Both the position numbers and the translations under genes were made by a program. Under the pieces are notes generated by a model that was not told the DNA's origin, made no database searches, and worked only from the letters and a program-made list of their open reading frames with translations. A stretch of DNA of 64,000 bases, taken from positions 121,992,886-122,056,885 of the forward strand of contig CM040126.1 of assembly GCA_022559845.1 (NCBI GenBank), given 5' to 3'. Below are positions 9,891 to 22,770 of the stretch, piece by piece (within the stretch, counting starts at the first letter, position 1; each line of letters begins with the position of its first letter). The DNA is from Amorphophallus konjac (lineage: Eukaryota; Streptophyta; Magnoliopsida; Alismatales; Araceae).

Positions 9891-11602
9891 ATGGCTAACA
9901 CCATGTTCACCATGAATTCTCCACCTGTGTTTGATGGCTCTAATTTTGATCTATGGTTGGGAAGAATGTGCAGTCTAGTCAACTCATATGACCCTAAGCT
10001 ATGGGCGCTCATTTCTCATGGTTCTTATGAGTTGCCTAAAGATGAATCAGTTTGGACTGCAGGTTATGAGTCCAAACATGACAAAAATTGTTTGGTTCTA
10101 AATTTGCTCACTGCTGTAGTTAATGTTAACAGTTTTTCCTTTGTCTCCAACTGTAGCTCCACAAAGGACATACTGGATGGCTTGGCTGGCTTCCATGAAG
10201 AGGAGGATAGATGTCTCATGGCAGGCATGAGTGATCATAGCAGTGATCAGCAGAGTGGATCATCATCAGAGGAAAGATCAGATTCTGATAATATCTCTTT
10301 TGATGAGTTATTGGATGCATTCAACAAGCTTGCAAGTAAATACAAGAAGTTAAAATATGAGACTAAGAAATCGAAAAAGAAATCCGAGTCTTGGTTACAT
10401 GAGTTATATCTTCATACAGAACAAGCTGCATGCATGCAATCTGAAAATGAAAGCCTTCTTGCTAGAAACTCTGAATGTGAGGAAATTGAAAAGGAGCTAA
10501 AAATGAAACTAAACTCTGATTATGATGATCAGAAATTTCTGGATGAACTGGTTCTAAATAATCGAGTGGCTATGGAAAATGAAAAGCTTGTGAAAGAAAA
10601 TGAGAACTTGAAGGAATTAAACATAGCCATATCAGAAAGATCGTTGGTTCTAGAAGAGGAAAAATCTATGACTATAAATGAGTCTGAAAATATGAATGGA
10701 CTAAAACAAGAAGTAGATAGCCTTAAGACCACCAATGCAGTGTTGAATGTCAGGCTTGCTACTTGTGAATACGAACTTGCTGATGCTGAATTACATATCA
10801 CATCTTTAGAGAGTGAAATTCAAGAATTAAATAATTCATTGTCTAAATTCATGGATGGTAAAGATAATCTAGATAAAGTTTTGGGCATAAAAGTGAATTT
10901 TTAAAGAGAATGGCTTGGCTATAATCCTGTTAAGAAGAAGTCCTCTGAGAATAAGGTATATACTTTTTTTGTTCAAAGTTCAAATATAGCCAGTACCTCA
11001 GTTTCACCCTTAAAGCAGTCTTCTGTCCAAAAGATTCAAAAAGAAAATATAAATCAGAAAATCAATCTGTATCAAAAACCCAAAAGTGCTGCTAGCACCA
11101 CTGTGCATGTTAAATACACTCCTGCTACACACACAGATGCACCTAGAAAGAAAATCTCATGCTTTTACTATGGAAAATATGGACATGTGATGCATGATTG
11201 TTTTATCATGAAAAATGATGATATGAAAGCATGCAAGAACAGATCTGGTTTTAAAAATGTAAAGTAATCATTTACCACAAAACCTTCCATGCATTATAAT
11301 CATTGTGGTAAAAGAAGTAATACAATTTCACACTGCTGGTTGGTGAAGAAGAAAATGAATTTTCATGCTGACAAAGATAAATTTTCTCCATTCACATGGA
11401 AGCATGCTAATAACCTGAATAAAAATTATGTCAGGTCATATGTGAATTGTGACTACTGTGGTAAAGTAGGCCACAAAATTAATGATTATTTTCTGATGAA
11501 AATGATGATTTGAATGCTGTCAAAAAGTGGAAGCCACGTGCCAAGAGTGCTGCTAACCCACAAGGACCCAAGATGGCTTGGGTACCTAAGAATGCAAAAT
11601 GA
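9891..11602 (+). pseudogene. gag: Copia gag with degenerate zinc knuckles
   Basis: Starts at the ATG 51 bases after the primer site. Residues 1-110 form the copia-type gag domain (PPVFDGSNFDLW, SSTKDILDGL) and residues 140-330 a strong coiled coil. The frame is interrupted by TAA at 10902-10904 and TAA at 11265-11267, yet all parts to 11510 are in one frame; a frameshift near 11500 precedes the terminal segment that ends at TGA 11600-11602. Zinc-knuckle-like motifs lie at 11160 (CFYYGKYGHVMHDC, second Cys lost), 11295 and 11449 (last Cys changed to Tyr). Gag would form the particle and bind RNA; the damaged knuckles and stops show this copy is dead. Long Gag with coiled coil is typical of Sireviruses. 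Confidence 0.85.
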
Positions 11603-12240
11603 GAAATCTATTTTGCAGGTGTGCCTTGGTAATAAGAAGCCTGAAATGTATTTTCAGTCAGGAAAATAAGGCACATGGGCCAAGCAGCATATGTCAGGTT
11701 AAAAGAAAAATTTGAAATATGAACATTCAGGTGATATCCCTCTCGATTCTTCTAGAAAATGTGCTATGTGTTGATTTTCTTTGTGCTAAATCTTTATGTG
11801 ATATTGTACATGTCAGTATGTGCATTTCATCCATATCTGTTTGCATATCCCTGTACATATCATAGGTCATATGGTATCTAGCTAAATGGGAGTTGAATAA
11901 TTTGTTTTCATGTCATAATGCATTGTAATCCTCATACCTTTATCATATCATGACTACATAGTATATCAAATGGTGATATGTGGAAGGGTAGGTTAAGCTT
12001 GTCTGAAAACTATCACTACGTGTGAGGCGATCTTCGGATCTAAGTTCTCCACTTGGTACTATGAGTTAATTATTCAAAGGCTACATATGGCATTAGAATT
12101 TCACTGAACATTTCAGAAACTATTGCACATATTAAGGGGGAGTCGCTAGCTTAGTCATGTGATTTTTGATGAATATGAATTGAGACTGACAAATCAAGTC
12201 ATTTCAATTTTGGATGTAGATCACATTCTCAAACTCAAGT
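11603..12240 (+). other. Protease/integrase gap filled by 3'-end-like sequence
   Basis: Copia elements have protease and integrase here; this stretch has no open frame or integrase motif. After a short protease-leader-like remnant (to about 11700) it is AT-rich and non-coding. It contains a TATATCAAATGGTGA block (11958) and a GGGGGAG purine tract (12135). That pairing is also found just before the 3' LTR (19606 and 19793). It looks like a deletion with replacement. Confidence 0.55.
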
Positions 12241-13693
12241 GAAGATGGACCATCTCAGGTCAAATATGAATCAACTCAAGGAATCCATTGCAATGATGTA
12301 GTTGATTAGGATCCCTCAATTGAAACACTCCAAGAGCATCAAATGCAACACCCCGATCTGCCTAGATCTTCAACGCTCTTGAAGGATCACCCTGTTGAAA
12401 ACATCATTGGTAATCCTATAGATGGTGTAAACACTAGATCCTCACTAAGGCTAGTGGAAGAAGAGGATCTGATGGCTTTAATCTCTCAAGAAGAGCCTAA
12501 GGATATTCATGAAGCTCTTCAAAATGAATTCTGGATCCAGGCTATGCATGAAGAGCTACACCAATTTGAAAGAAACAAGGTGTGGTCTCTTGTGTCACGT
12601 TCGAAGAATCATCCCGTAGTTGGAACCCGATGGGTTTTCAGAAATAAGCTAAATGACACGGGATTGGTGGTTAGGAACAAGGCCCGACTTCTAGTCAAAG
12701 GGTATATCCAAGAGATGGGTATTATTTTTGATGAGTCTTTTGCACCAGTTGTTAGACTAGAAGCAGTCTGTATTCTCTTGTCCTATGCTTGCTCTCTGAA
12801 CTTCAAATTATTTCAAATGGATCTTAAATCTACTTTTCTTAATGGATATATCAAAGAGGATGTTTTTGTAGAACAGTCTCCAGGTTTTGAAGATACAAAA
12901 TATCCATAACATGTGTACAAGTTGCAGAAAGCCTTGTACGGATTGAAGCAAGCACCAAGGGCATGGTATGAAACGCTCACCTCATTTCTAATTGAAAATG
13001 ATTTCAAGAGAGGTAAACTTGATCAAACACTCTTCACAAGAATGTCAGGTAAAGATATATTAGTAGTTCAAGTGTATGTTGATGATATCATTTTTGGATC
13101 TACCAATGATGTCTTATGTGATGATTTCGCTCAAATTATACATGGTGAATTTGAAATGAGCTTAATGGGTGAACTTACATTTTTCCTTGGATTGCAGGTA
13201 AAGCAAACATCTGAGGGCATTTTCATTAACCAAGCCAAATACACTGTGGATCTCTTAAAGAAATACGGAATGACAGAGGTAAAACTAATGTCAACTCCGA
13301 TGGCCACAACCATGAAGTTAGACAAAGATGAAAAGGGTAAAATAGTAGATCCCACACTATTTCGAGGTATGATCGGATCACTACTGTACCTTACAGCATG
13401 CCGTCCGGATATTCAATACAGCGTATGTCTCTGTGCTCATTTTCAGTCATGCCCTAAAGAGTCTCACTTATTGGCTGTTAAACTGATTTTTCGATATTTG
13501 ATTGGCACAATAGACTTTGGCTTATGGTTTCCTATCGGTAGCTCATTTGATCTGATTGCATGTACCAATGCGGATTATGCTGGATGTATTGTTGATCGTA
13601 AAAGTACTAGTGGGTACTATCAATTTCTTGGTGGGTGCCTAGTTTCATGGGCTTCCAAGAAATAACATTCAGTAGCACTCTCAACGGCCGAGG
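12241..13693 (+). pseudogene. pol: Copia reverse transcriptase and start of RNase H
   Basis: A pre-RT segment (LPRSS, MTRSK-like) is followed by the copia RT domain. Recognisable motifs are the W...M..E...F..N..W.LV block, KARLLVKGY, LFQMDLKSTFLNG, LYGLKQAPRAWYE, the catalytic YVDDIIFG (about 13075) and FFLGLQV. A TAA at 12907-12909 breaks the RT before LYGLKQ, and a TAA at 13663-13665 lies at the RT/RNase H border; both are in the main frame. The ORF runs into the solo LTR at 13694. It would copy element RNA into cDNA in the particle, but this copy cannot be translated in full. Confidence 0.9.
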
Positions 13694-13698
13694 CTGAG

Positions 13699-16509
13699 TG
13701 TGGCGACCCGGATCCCGGATACCAGGTATACCCAGTAGGACTACCGAATACACGTGATACCACTTGGAACCCGCGAGGCCTCCCAAGAGCGGTAAAGCTC
13801 CGAAGGGAAAAAGGATTGTCGTGTAGTACATTAACTGACAGATATAACAGCAAGCAATTAAATTTCACTTTAATTAACAGATTTTTTAAACAATTATATA
13901 CCAGAGTCAGGTCCAAAGCTAAAGATAGCAGTCTAGCAGTACAGTCGACAGAAAGAAAAGACGTACCGAGAAGTCGGGGGAAGCCCGACGGAGGTACTAG
14001 CTGGCAGCTACGACTCGAACTCCAAGACCCGCGGAAGCAGAACGAACACATCACCCCACCTGAAAAGCAGGGGTGAGCCTCGTGTCACTGGCTCAGTAGG
14101 GGTCCAGCGGATCCCCACTGAAAAACACGCAGTAACACGGAACAACAGGAACAGCAGCGAGAAACAACACTAGAAAGCTGCAAAAGAAAGGGAAGCAGGA
14201 GTAGGGAACAGGTAAGGATGAGGGGAATAACCCGAACAGGCAAGCAACCTAGAGAGGGAAAGAGGAGCAGGGAGCAGCAAGGAAAAGGGGAACAACCACG
14301 CACAAACGCCCCACCCTACACCTACAATAGGCATGCAAAAGAAAGTCTAGAAAAGACCTAGACAGGCACAAACAACATGACTGGAGCGTCGTGCACAGGA
14401 CAGGACACAGACCTCGAGTACAGCCACCGAAAGGCCAACCCGACAGGTCACAACAAACCCCACAAGTGTCTCGACTAACCGCTACGTACCACCGACGCGA
14501 ACACGGCCGAGTCGCAGACCCACGCGGAACCACAAGTACAAGTACTAGTCAGGGTCACGCCCATCGGCGTCAGTCCTCAGCCCCTGACCACGTGTGCACA
14601 CACTGGCTCCTGCCTAGAGCCAGGCCTCTAGCTAGTTTTCTCCCCCCGTAGGACGCTACGGTAACCGCAGGAGCCGACGAAAACTAGCTTACAAAACCGT
14701 ATATCGGGGTCACCTCTCGACTGTTGGACGCCGAGGGCGACGAGAAGAGGAAGCTCGAAACGTGGCGCTGAAGTACGGATAGATAAACATGCACTGTCAC
14801 CCATACCTCAAACACCAAGGGCAGCGCAGGAAACTGCCGACAGACTCAGAAACGTAGTCTTAGCCTTCGCAAGAACATCGACCGACGTCCACGAAGAAAG
14901 CGGCCAGACCACGGGAACAATAGACAACCCTAACCTAGACCGACACACACACAGCCACGCCACAAACCTACCTCTAACAGCCCCTAACATCACCTAGATG
15001 GCCCAACACAGAACAAAACAAACCAACGGCCATTACGGCCACAAGGACTGTAACGGCCCAGCACAGGCACGTTACACCGCTCTGACGCGCCAGGAAAGGA
15101 GCGTCAGGGCCAACAGGCTCAAACCCAAAACGCGAGCCACGTAACGGTTCAGGGCGGATGCGTTACAGTAGCCTAACGCGTGAGCGCAGATGCGTTACGC
15201 CCACCTAACGCGTGAGGACAGGCGCGTTATGCCAACCGACCCAAAATAAAAACTCAGACAGACAGCACGTAACGGCCTGGGGCAGGCGTGTTACAACGCT
15301 GTGACGCATGGGGACACTACCGTTAGACGAACCGACTTACCCAAAACGCTAGATGACAAAACAGGCGTGACGCATCACCCCAGACGCATCAGAGAGTTGT
15401 GACGCGCCTCCCCTGGGCCGTCACACTCCCAAAACCACGAAGAACTAAAAACGCCCAGACGCTGTGACAGTCTGTCGTAGGGCCGTCAGAGACATGTGAC
15501 GGTCTCTGAAACGACCGCTACACCGATCACGGTGGGAAAATAGTGAAAACGCCAAATCGGGCCGTTCCACGCCCCATTCACGCCGAAGCGCAGGGGAAAC
15601 AAACCTAGACAACGAAAAACAACTCTAGGAGGCTCAAAAGCCCACATGCAAGCCCTAAAACGAGAGATCGGGGCGATTTCATCAAATCGACCCAAAGTGG
15701 GTCACCGAGGTTCCCGGACTCCTACCAGTCTCGAATGACAACCGATCGACACGAAACTTACGTGAATGGGATCCGGACATCCCAACGGTCAGTTTGACAC
15801 TAACCACATCACAAATGGTTGTCATTTTCCGGCGAACCCTGAAAACCCCAAAAACTACGATTTTCACTAAACCGGCCCGATCTCCCTCGATCGAGCACCA
15901 AACAACGCACAGAAGCAGGGAAAACGTGCAGAAGGAAGTGGCGGTCCATCTCCCTACCTCCACCGAAGAAACCGTGCCCCGAAGGGACTAAACCATGCCA
16001 AAAACTACCGAATCATGAATGACGCCCTCTCGGAATCCACCGAGGGATCGCGCCCACCACGCTCCATCCGCTGCTCCTTCCCGCGAACCGATCACTCGAG
16101 CACGTCCACGCCTCAGCCAGCTCCGCAACGGTGCACGCCCCTCATCGAACGGACCAGAGACGGGAGAGAACGGAGTGAGATAGCGTGAAGTTGAAAATGA
16201 GCAGGAGAGATAGTGGAATTGAATTTATAAAAAGAAATTAGGAAATTTTCCTAATTTTTGAAAAATCTGATTTTTGGCCCGATCTCAGAAAAATACACAA
16301 AAATAGTCAAAACGATCGGCTCGAAGAGTACATCGCCACTGCATCGTCCACGAGTCGATGAAGTAAGATATAAACTCACCGTAGGGTTCCGTAACTAGTA
16401 CAAGAGAAAAACTCACACGGATCGTAAAACTCAACTCGGGAGCTACAAAAGCGATCCGAAACTGTCTGAAAAGGATCCGAAAGACCCAATAAAGATCCGG
16501 GACATTACA
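13699..16509 (-). mobile_element. Solo LTR inserted in RNase H
   Basis: It starts TGTGGCGACCC, ends GGGACATTACA, and is flanked by the 5-bp duplication CTGAG (13694-13698 and 16510-16514). The host RNase H frame resumes exactly after it. There is no internal coding region, so it is a solo LTR left by LTR-LTR recombination. The TGAGC...GCTCAGTAGG block at 14073-14100 resembles 45122-45141 of the Tekay LTR, which suggests a Tekay-like family in minus orientation. A palindrome-rich zone with TAACGCG/CGCGTTA arms lies at 15040-15500, and a TATA-like sequence for minus transcription near 16223. Confidence 0.9.
15040..15500. repeat. TAACGCG/CGCGTTA palindrome zone in solo LTR
   Basis: Repeated GTAACGC- and CGTTAC-type arms face each other across 9-20 bases, for example TAACGCG...CGCGTTA at about 15207-15230. 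Direct variants (TGACGCG, GACGCAT) also occur. The region has no coding content. Confidence 0.6.
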
Positions 16510-16847
16510 CTGAGTATGTAGCCGCCGGAAGTTGTGGAGCCCAAGTACTTTGGATCAAAAATCAATTGCTTGATTTGAATGTTGAAATGAAATATGTTCC
16601 AATTTTATGTGATAATACTAGTGCAATCATCCTGTCTAAAAACCCTGTTCAACATTCTAGAACTAAACACATTGACATCCGGCATAATTTTCTAAGAGAT
16701 CATGTAGGAAAAGGGGTCTTTGAATTAAAATTTATTGACACACACAATTAGTTGGCTGACATCTTCATCAAACCCCTAAACCAGGAACAATTCAATAAAA
16801 TCAGACGAGAACTTGGCATGTGCGAGGGTGAGAGCATACATACATAA
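16510..16847 (+). pseudogene. pol: Copia RNase H, C-terminal part
   Basis: This continues the RNase H cut at 13693. It shows EYVAA (the TAEAEYVA motif spans the insertion), CDNTSAI, KHIDIRHNF and LADIFIKPL before the end at TAA 16845-16847. A TAG at 16749-16751 replaces the usual Gln codon before LADIF. The protein would degrade RNA of the RNA-DNA hybrid. Confidence 0.88.
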
Positions 16848-17079
16848 GTCTGCAGTTAGGCTAAGTCTTGCATATGTAGAAAAGTTAGTTTCATAAGGGA
16901 TAGATTGCATAGAAAAACACACATACCTTGTGTGTTAATTTCTAGTTTCTTATATGTTTAAATACCACCATTGCATGCTTGAGTATAATTATTTATATAG
17001 CCCTTCCTTGAAATTTTTCTAAGGCCTATAATTCCTTGATAAATAAATGTGGACCTAGTGACCTAGGATCAGAGGCTTT

Positions 17080-17094
17080 TATTGAGGGGGAGTT
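17080..17094 (+). promoter_or_regulatory. Internal polypurine-tract-like site
   Basis: TTGAGGGGGAGTTT lies about 235 bases after the end of pol, where an ordinary copia element has its 3' polypurine tract and LTR. Here the element continues with another ORF and a second tract at 19793. Confidence 0.5.
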
Positions 17095-17329
17095 TCAGAA
17101 AAAACTCCTAAAGTAAAGTCGTCTCAGAAGTCACACTTATTCCATTCCTTCACAAAACAAAACAAAAAAGGAGGAGGAAAGGTGTTTAAAAAAAAGGGAG
17201 GACAAAGGAAGAATGAATCACAAAAAAGGAGGAGAAATGAAAAAGAAAAAGAAAGGATGAAGAAGTTTTTTTTTAAAAAAGAAAAAGGATGAAGGAGTTA
17301 AAAAACAAAAAAAAATAATGAAAATTGGG

Positions 17330-17400
17330 GTAGGCCGACCATTTCGGTCGACCGATGCCCCCGGTTCGGTCGACCGAAATCGGCGAACCGGCCCGGTTGA
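17330..17400. promoter_or_regulatory. Internal GGTCGACC palindromes upstream of extra ORF
   Basis: Two full copies of the LTR palindrome (17343-17355 and 17365-17378) and half-copies (GGCCGACC, CGGTTGA) lie 340-410 bases before the ATG at 17741. A purine-rich tract (17160-17320) precedes them. This repeats the U3 arrangement inside the element. Confidence 0.7.
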
Positions 17401-17740
17401 ACACGTGTCTGAACCCCTTTTTGAGGGCCTCTTCATCTCATTTCTTTACTCCACTCGCCCCCCATTCACCCCCACAACCTTTCTCCAACCATAAACATCC
17501 CAACACACCTTCTTTCAAGCCCTAGAACTCCACCATTCTCCCATCCGCACAAGATCCGGCCTGTTCATCGTCGTTCGGGACGAAATACCTCTGGCGGCTT
17601 GTGCGTCCTCGAAGCTTCCTCTCAAGGTTCCAGCTTGTGGAGAAGATCCTTCCACTATCTTTGGTGTGTCCTATGGTCAATCTACTCTCAAGGGAAGAGA
17701 TTAGCCTTCTAAGGGTTTCCACAGCGATTTTCGAGTCTAG

Positions 17741-19153
17741 ATGGCACCAAGACGATGCTTCTTCCATGACCCTCGAAGGTATACCAAGAGGGAGTCCAGT
17801 GCTAGGACAGGTGAGGACCCAGTTCCTCCACTACAACAGGCAGCCGCACCTCCACGGGCACCACTGATGCACCCACGGCCGATACTCGACCCCCGTCTGG
17901 TCAATTTTGGTGAGATGAATGAACTCTTCCCAGATATAGGTGCTATTTTTGAGGTTCGGGATGGTTGGATTGATTTTGTAACAAGGTATACCAGATATTA
18001 TCCAAGCCTTGTTCAATAGTTCTATGGAAATTTATTCATGAGAAATGAACATTTATACACGGTTGTCAAAGGGATTGAGATTCCAGTAAATCCTGATCTA
18101 TTTGAGAGCGCCCTAGGAGTTTCTACTAGGGGCAAAGATATGGTCTTTGGTCATGCTCACGTAGAGGAAACTTTCATCCTCATGACCTGCAGCGAATACG
18201 TGCATGGAGTTAACAATTTGATCACGCTGAATGTCAACTACTTCCCTCCATTGCAACATAATTTGCATAATATGTTTACTACACTAATCTATCCAAAGGG
18301 CAGAAGCCGAGATGAGGTGACAGAAGTGCACAAGTTTCTATTTTATTATGTGATGAACGAGGTGACTATAAACATGGGTTGCCTTATGACGGATTTAATT
18401 GGGTCATGCCGTACACAACGCAGGAGATCTTTGCCTTATGCATCTTAATTAACATGAGTATTCATTTATGTCGGGATCAGCTTGGCCGATGAAGTGTCCA
18501 TTCAAGTGCGACAAGATGTTGTTTACAACAAACACAAGCTATTCACTTCTATTGGTTATTATTGGGGTCCCGATGGAGAGCTACATAGAGATGTGAGAGT
18601 TTATGGAGAAGAATCTAAAAATGATGAAGAAGAACAGCAAGGCCAGCAGGATGGTGAAGGGCAAGCCCCACCTTTAGTTCAGGCGGAGGAGCAGCCTCCT
18701 CCTCCTCTTCCACAACATGCAGATCCGGAGGTACCTTCACAGTTCCATCACAGGGAGTCCTCCACTCAAGGTGCTGGACAACCCTCTTGGGGAGAATTTG
18801 AAGCTTTTGATAGGCACTTTTCTAGATTAGAAACTCGTATGGATGCTTTTGGGGAGCAAGTCTCCAACCTTGGGAATCAGATTAGGACCTCCTTTGAGAA
18901 GATTGACACTTTTATGCACACCATGACTGGCCGGATGGACACTTTTTCCCATGCTTTAGATAGCCTTTCAAACCATATGGCCACCCTCACCGCAAGCTAT
19001 GAGGATACCCACCAAGCCTTCCGAACCAACAACCGCAGTCTTCTCACCATTGACCGTCAACTGCAACATCAGGACCTCCTTATGCACTCCATTGCTAGCC
19101 GCCTTCCTCACGATGATGTTGACCAGAGAAACTCTGCTCGTCCTCCTTCGTGA
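17741..19153 (+). pseudogene. Extra ORF in envelope position, plant transposon-protein-like
   Basis: Starts at ATG 17741 (MAPRRCFF) and ends at TGA after DQRNSARPPS. The central part (from about 18000: FYGNLF, VVKGIEIPVN) resembles the putative plant transposon protein domain (PF20167 type) carried by many plant retroelement-associated ORFs. The C-terminal third is acidic, then Pro/Gln-rich, then a heptad-like region (SRLETRMDAFGEQVSNLGNQ). Stops occur at 18017 (TAG) and 18446 (TAA). A stretch from about 18385 to 18480 reads sensibly only in another frame, so two compensating indels are likely. No signal peptide or membrane segment is evident, so an envelope role is not supported. Function unknown. 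Confidence 0.65.
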
Positions 19154-19806
19154 CTGTCCTTGAGGTCTTCCAATGTCAACTTGGTCTACTTTCTCTTGTA
19201 TCCCTCCCCTCTTTTGATGATGCCAAAGGGGGAGAAGTAGCTACTATAGGTTTACATATCTTATGCTTGAGTGTCCACATGTTTGTATGACTGTTTGCCA
19301 TTTGGCATTTGTGAGGGCATTTGTGAGTCATGTTTGAGTCATTTGCATTTGCATTTTGTGTAACTTGCATCCATGTGTCTCGGAGTCATCTTGTGTTCAG
19401 TGTCAATGTAATATGTAATGACCTTGGAATGAATGAAATGCACTCGGTATTGGACATAAATGTATGAACTTCGTTTTCATTTCCTTTCATGTGAATTTGG
19501 CAAATATGAATGAATGGATTGAGTTGGTTTTGGCTTGATGGATGGTTTATTGTGAATGGATTGCCTTGCAGAACTTTTTGATTATTGCCCCTCAATCGAT
19601 TCTATATATCAAATGGTGATTGGATGAAAGACAGGTCTGCCCGTCTGAAATCCTTCACTATACGTGAGTCTAAACTCTGACACGTACACGAACCATGTGA
19701 GAGCTTGCAAGGAAGTAATGCGTTGATTTCAAGATTCAATTGGTTTTAACAGCACGCTAATGCATTTAATGTTATAGAGTTTTGTCATCATCAAAAAGGG
19801 GGAGAT
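19154..19806 (+). other. 3' untranslated region and polypurine tract of copia element
   Basis: AT-rich, non-coding. A TATATCAAATGGTGATTGGA block at 19606 belongs to a motif also found at 9557, 11958, 21293, 26888 and 37690. The region ends with AAAAAGGGGGAGAT (19793-19806), the polypurine tract directly abutting the 3' LTR, preceded by the Sirevirus-like string TTTTGTCATCATC. Confidence 0.75.
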
Positions 19807-21564
<1,758 letters not shown>

Positions 21565-22770
21565 AGATCGAGGTGCTGAAGAGACAGCTTAGTGAGTTGA
21601 ATATGCATGCTTCGACCTCGAAGCAAACCGAGGTCCTTCCTGAAACCTCCCCGCGAGGTACGGTCGAATTGGAGGCTTCGCCTCAGATAACGGCCCCTCG
21701 GTCGGCATTCAACTACGCTGGGGGCATGGCCCCGCAACCCTCTCAACCCCATGTGCTTGAGACCATACCTCAGGCGGAAACATTGGCGATGTCACAGATG
21801 CAACAAGCTCAACTCTGCCCAAGCCCGGTCGACCCGACAATGGTGAATCAAATGATAATAGAACAAATGATCGAAAAGAAGCTGGCCGACAGAGGCAATG
21901 ATGATTATGCTACTTTTAATGCGTACAAGGTGCCTTACCCTGTCCATCACGCTGCCAAAATACTACCTCTCAGTGTCAACAAGTAGCCGAAGTTTGATAA
22001 ATTTAATGGACAAGGTTCGCCGAAGGAGCATATAGCCTACTACATCAACGTAATGGGCGATTTGGCGACCGACGAGTCCTACCTGCTCAAGTTCTTCGGG
22101 TCCTCTCTCACAAAACTTGCTTTTGAGTGGCATTCAAACTTACCGACTGGATCTATCAAAGATTGGCTGGACATGCAGCGGTAATTCCGAGAACGGTTCC
22201 ACATCACTGAAAGAGAAGTGATAGTGGCTGAGCTATATGCTTCCAAGTAGAAGAATGATGAAACTGCTTTAGAATATATCAAAAGATGGCAGCATGAGGT
22301 GCAGGCGGCCGCCACATCAGGAAGATGTAGTGCAAATATGCAAGCAAAACCTAAAGCAGGAAATCCTCGAGAAGATGATCGGGGTGGAGATTAGGTCTTT
22401 CGACGGCCTAAAAAATGTGGTGGCAGAAATTGAGGCTTTCCAATCCAGTCACTCTTCTACTCCGGCTGCTGTAAATCAAAAGGCCAAACTGGTAGATAAG
22501 CGGCCAGCAACCACGGAAGTTTACATGGTCAACTTCAAGGCATTTGAGTGGCAAGAAGATAAAAATAAAGGGGTTGCTAACCCTCCTCCGGCTGAGCCTG
22601 CTGAAGAACAAGAAGGTCCTTCTTTGCGGACCAAGATGAAGTAGCTCTATTCCTTCCCCAAGGATAGAACCCGGGTCCTGTTTGAATGGGTCACTAAATA
22701 TAGCAAAATCACTCTCCCAGAATCAAGGAGACCGGGAGATGCTAAAAGAAAAGATGATCCCCACTTTTGC
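21565..22770 (+). pseudogene. gag: Tat-type gypsy gag, main part
   Basis: This continues the frame of 8307-8342. The gag core (retrotransposon gag domain) begins at about 21987 (PKFDKFNGQGSPKEHI) with AFEWHSNLP and SIKDWLDM, then ALEYIKRW. Stops lie at 21984 (TAG), 22182 (TAA) and 22248 (TAG). A frameshift near 22305 moves the reading to the frame that continues to 23607 past a TAG at 22642. Domain order and motifs fit the Tat/Ogre clade of Ty3/gypsy. Gag would form the particle; this copy is broken by stops, a frameshift and the copia insertion. Confidence 0.8.
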
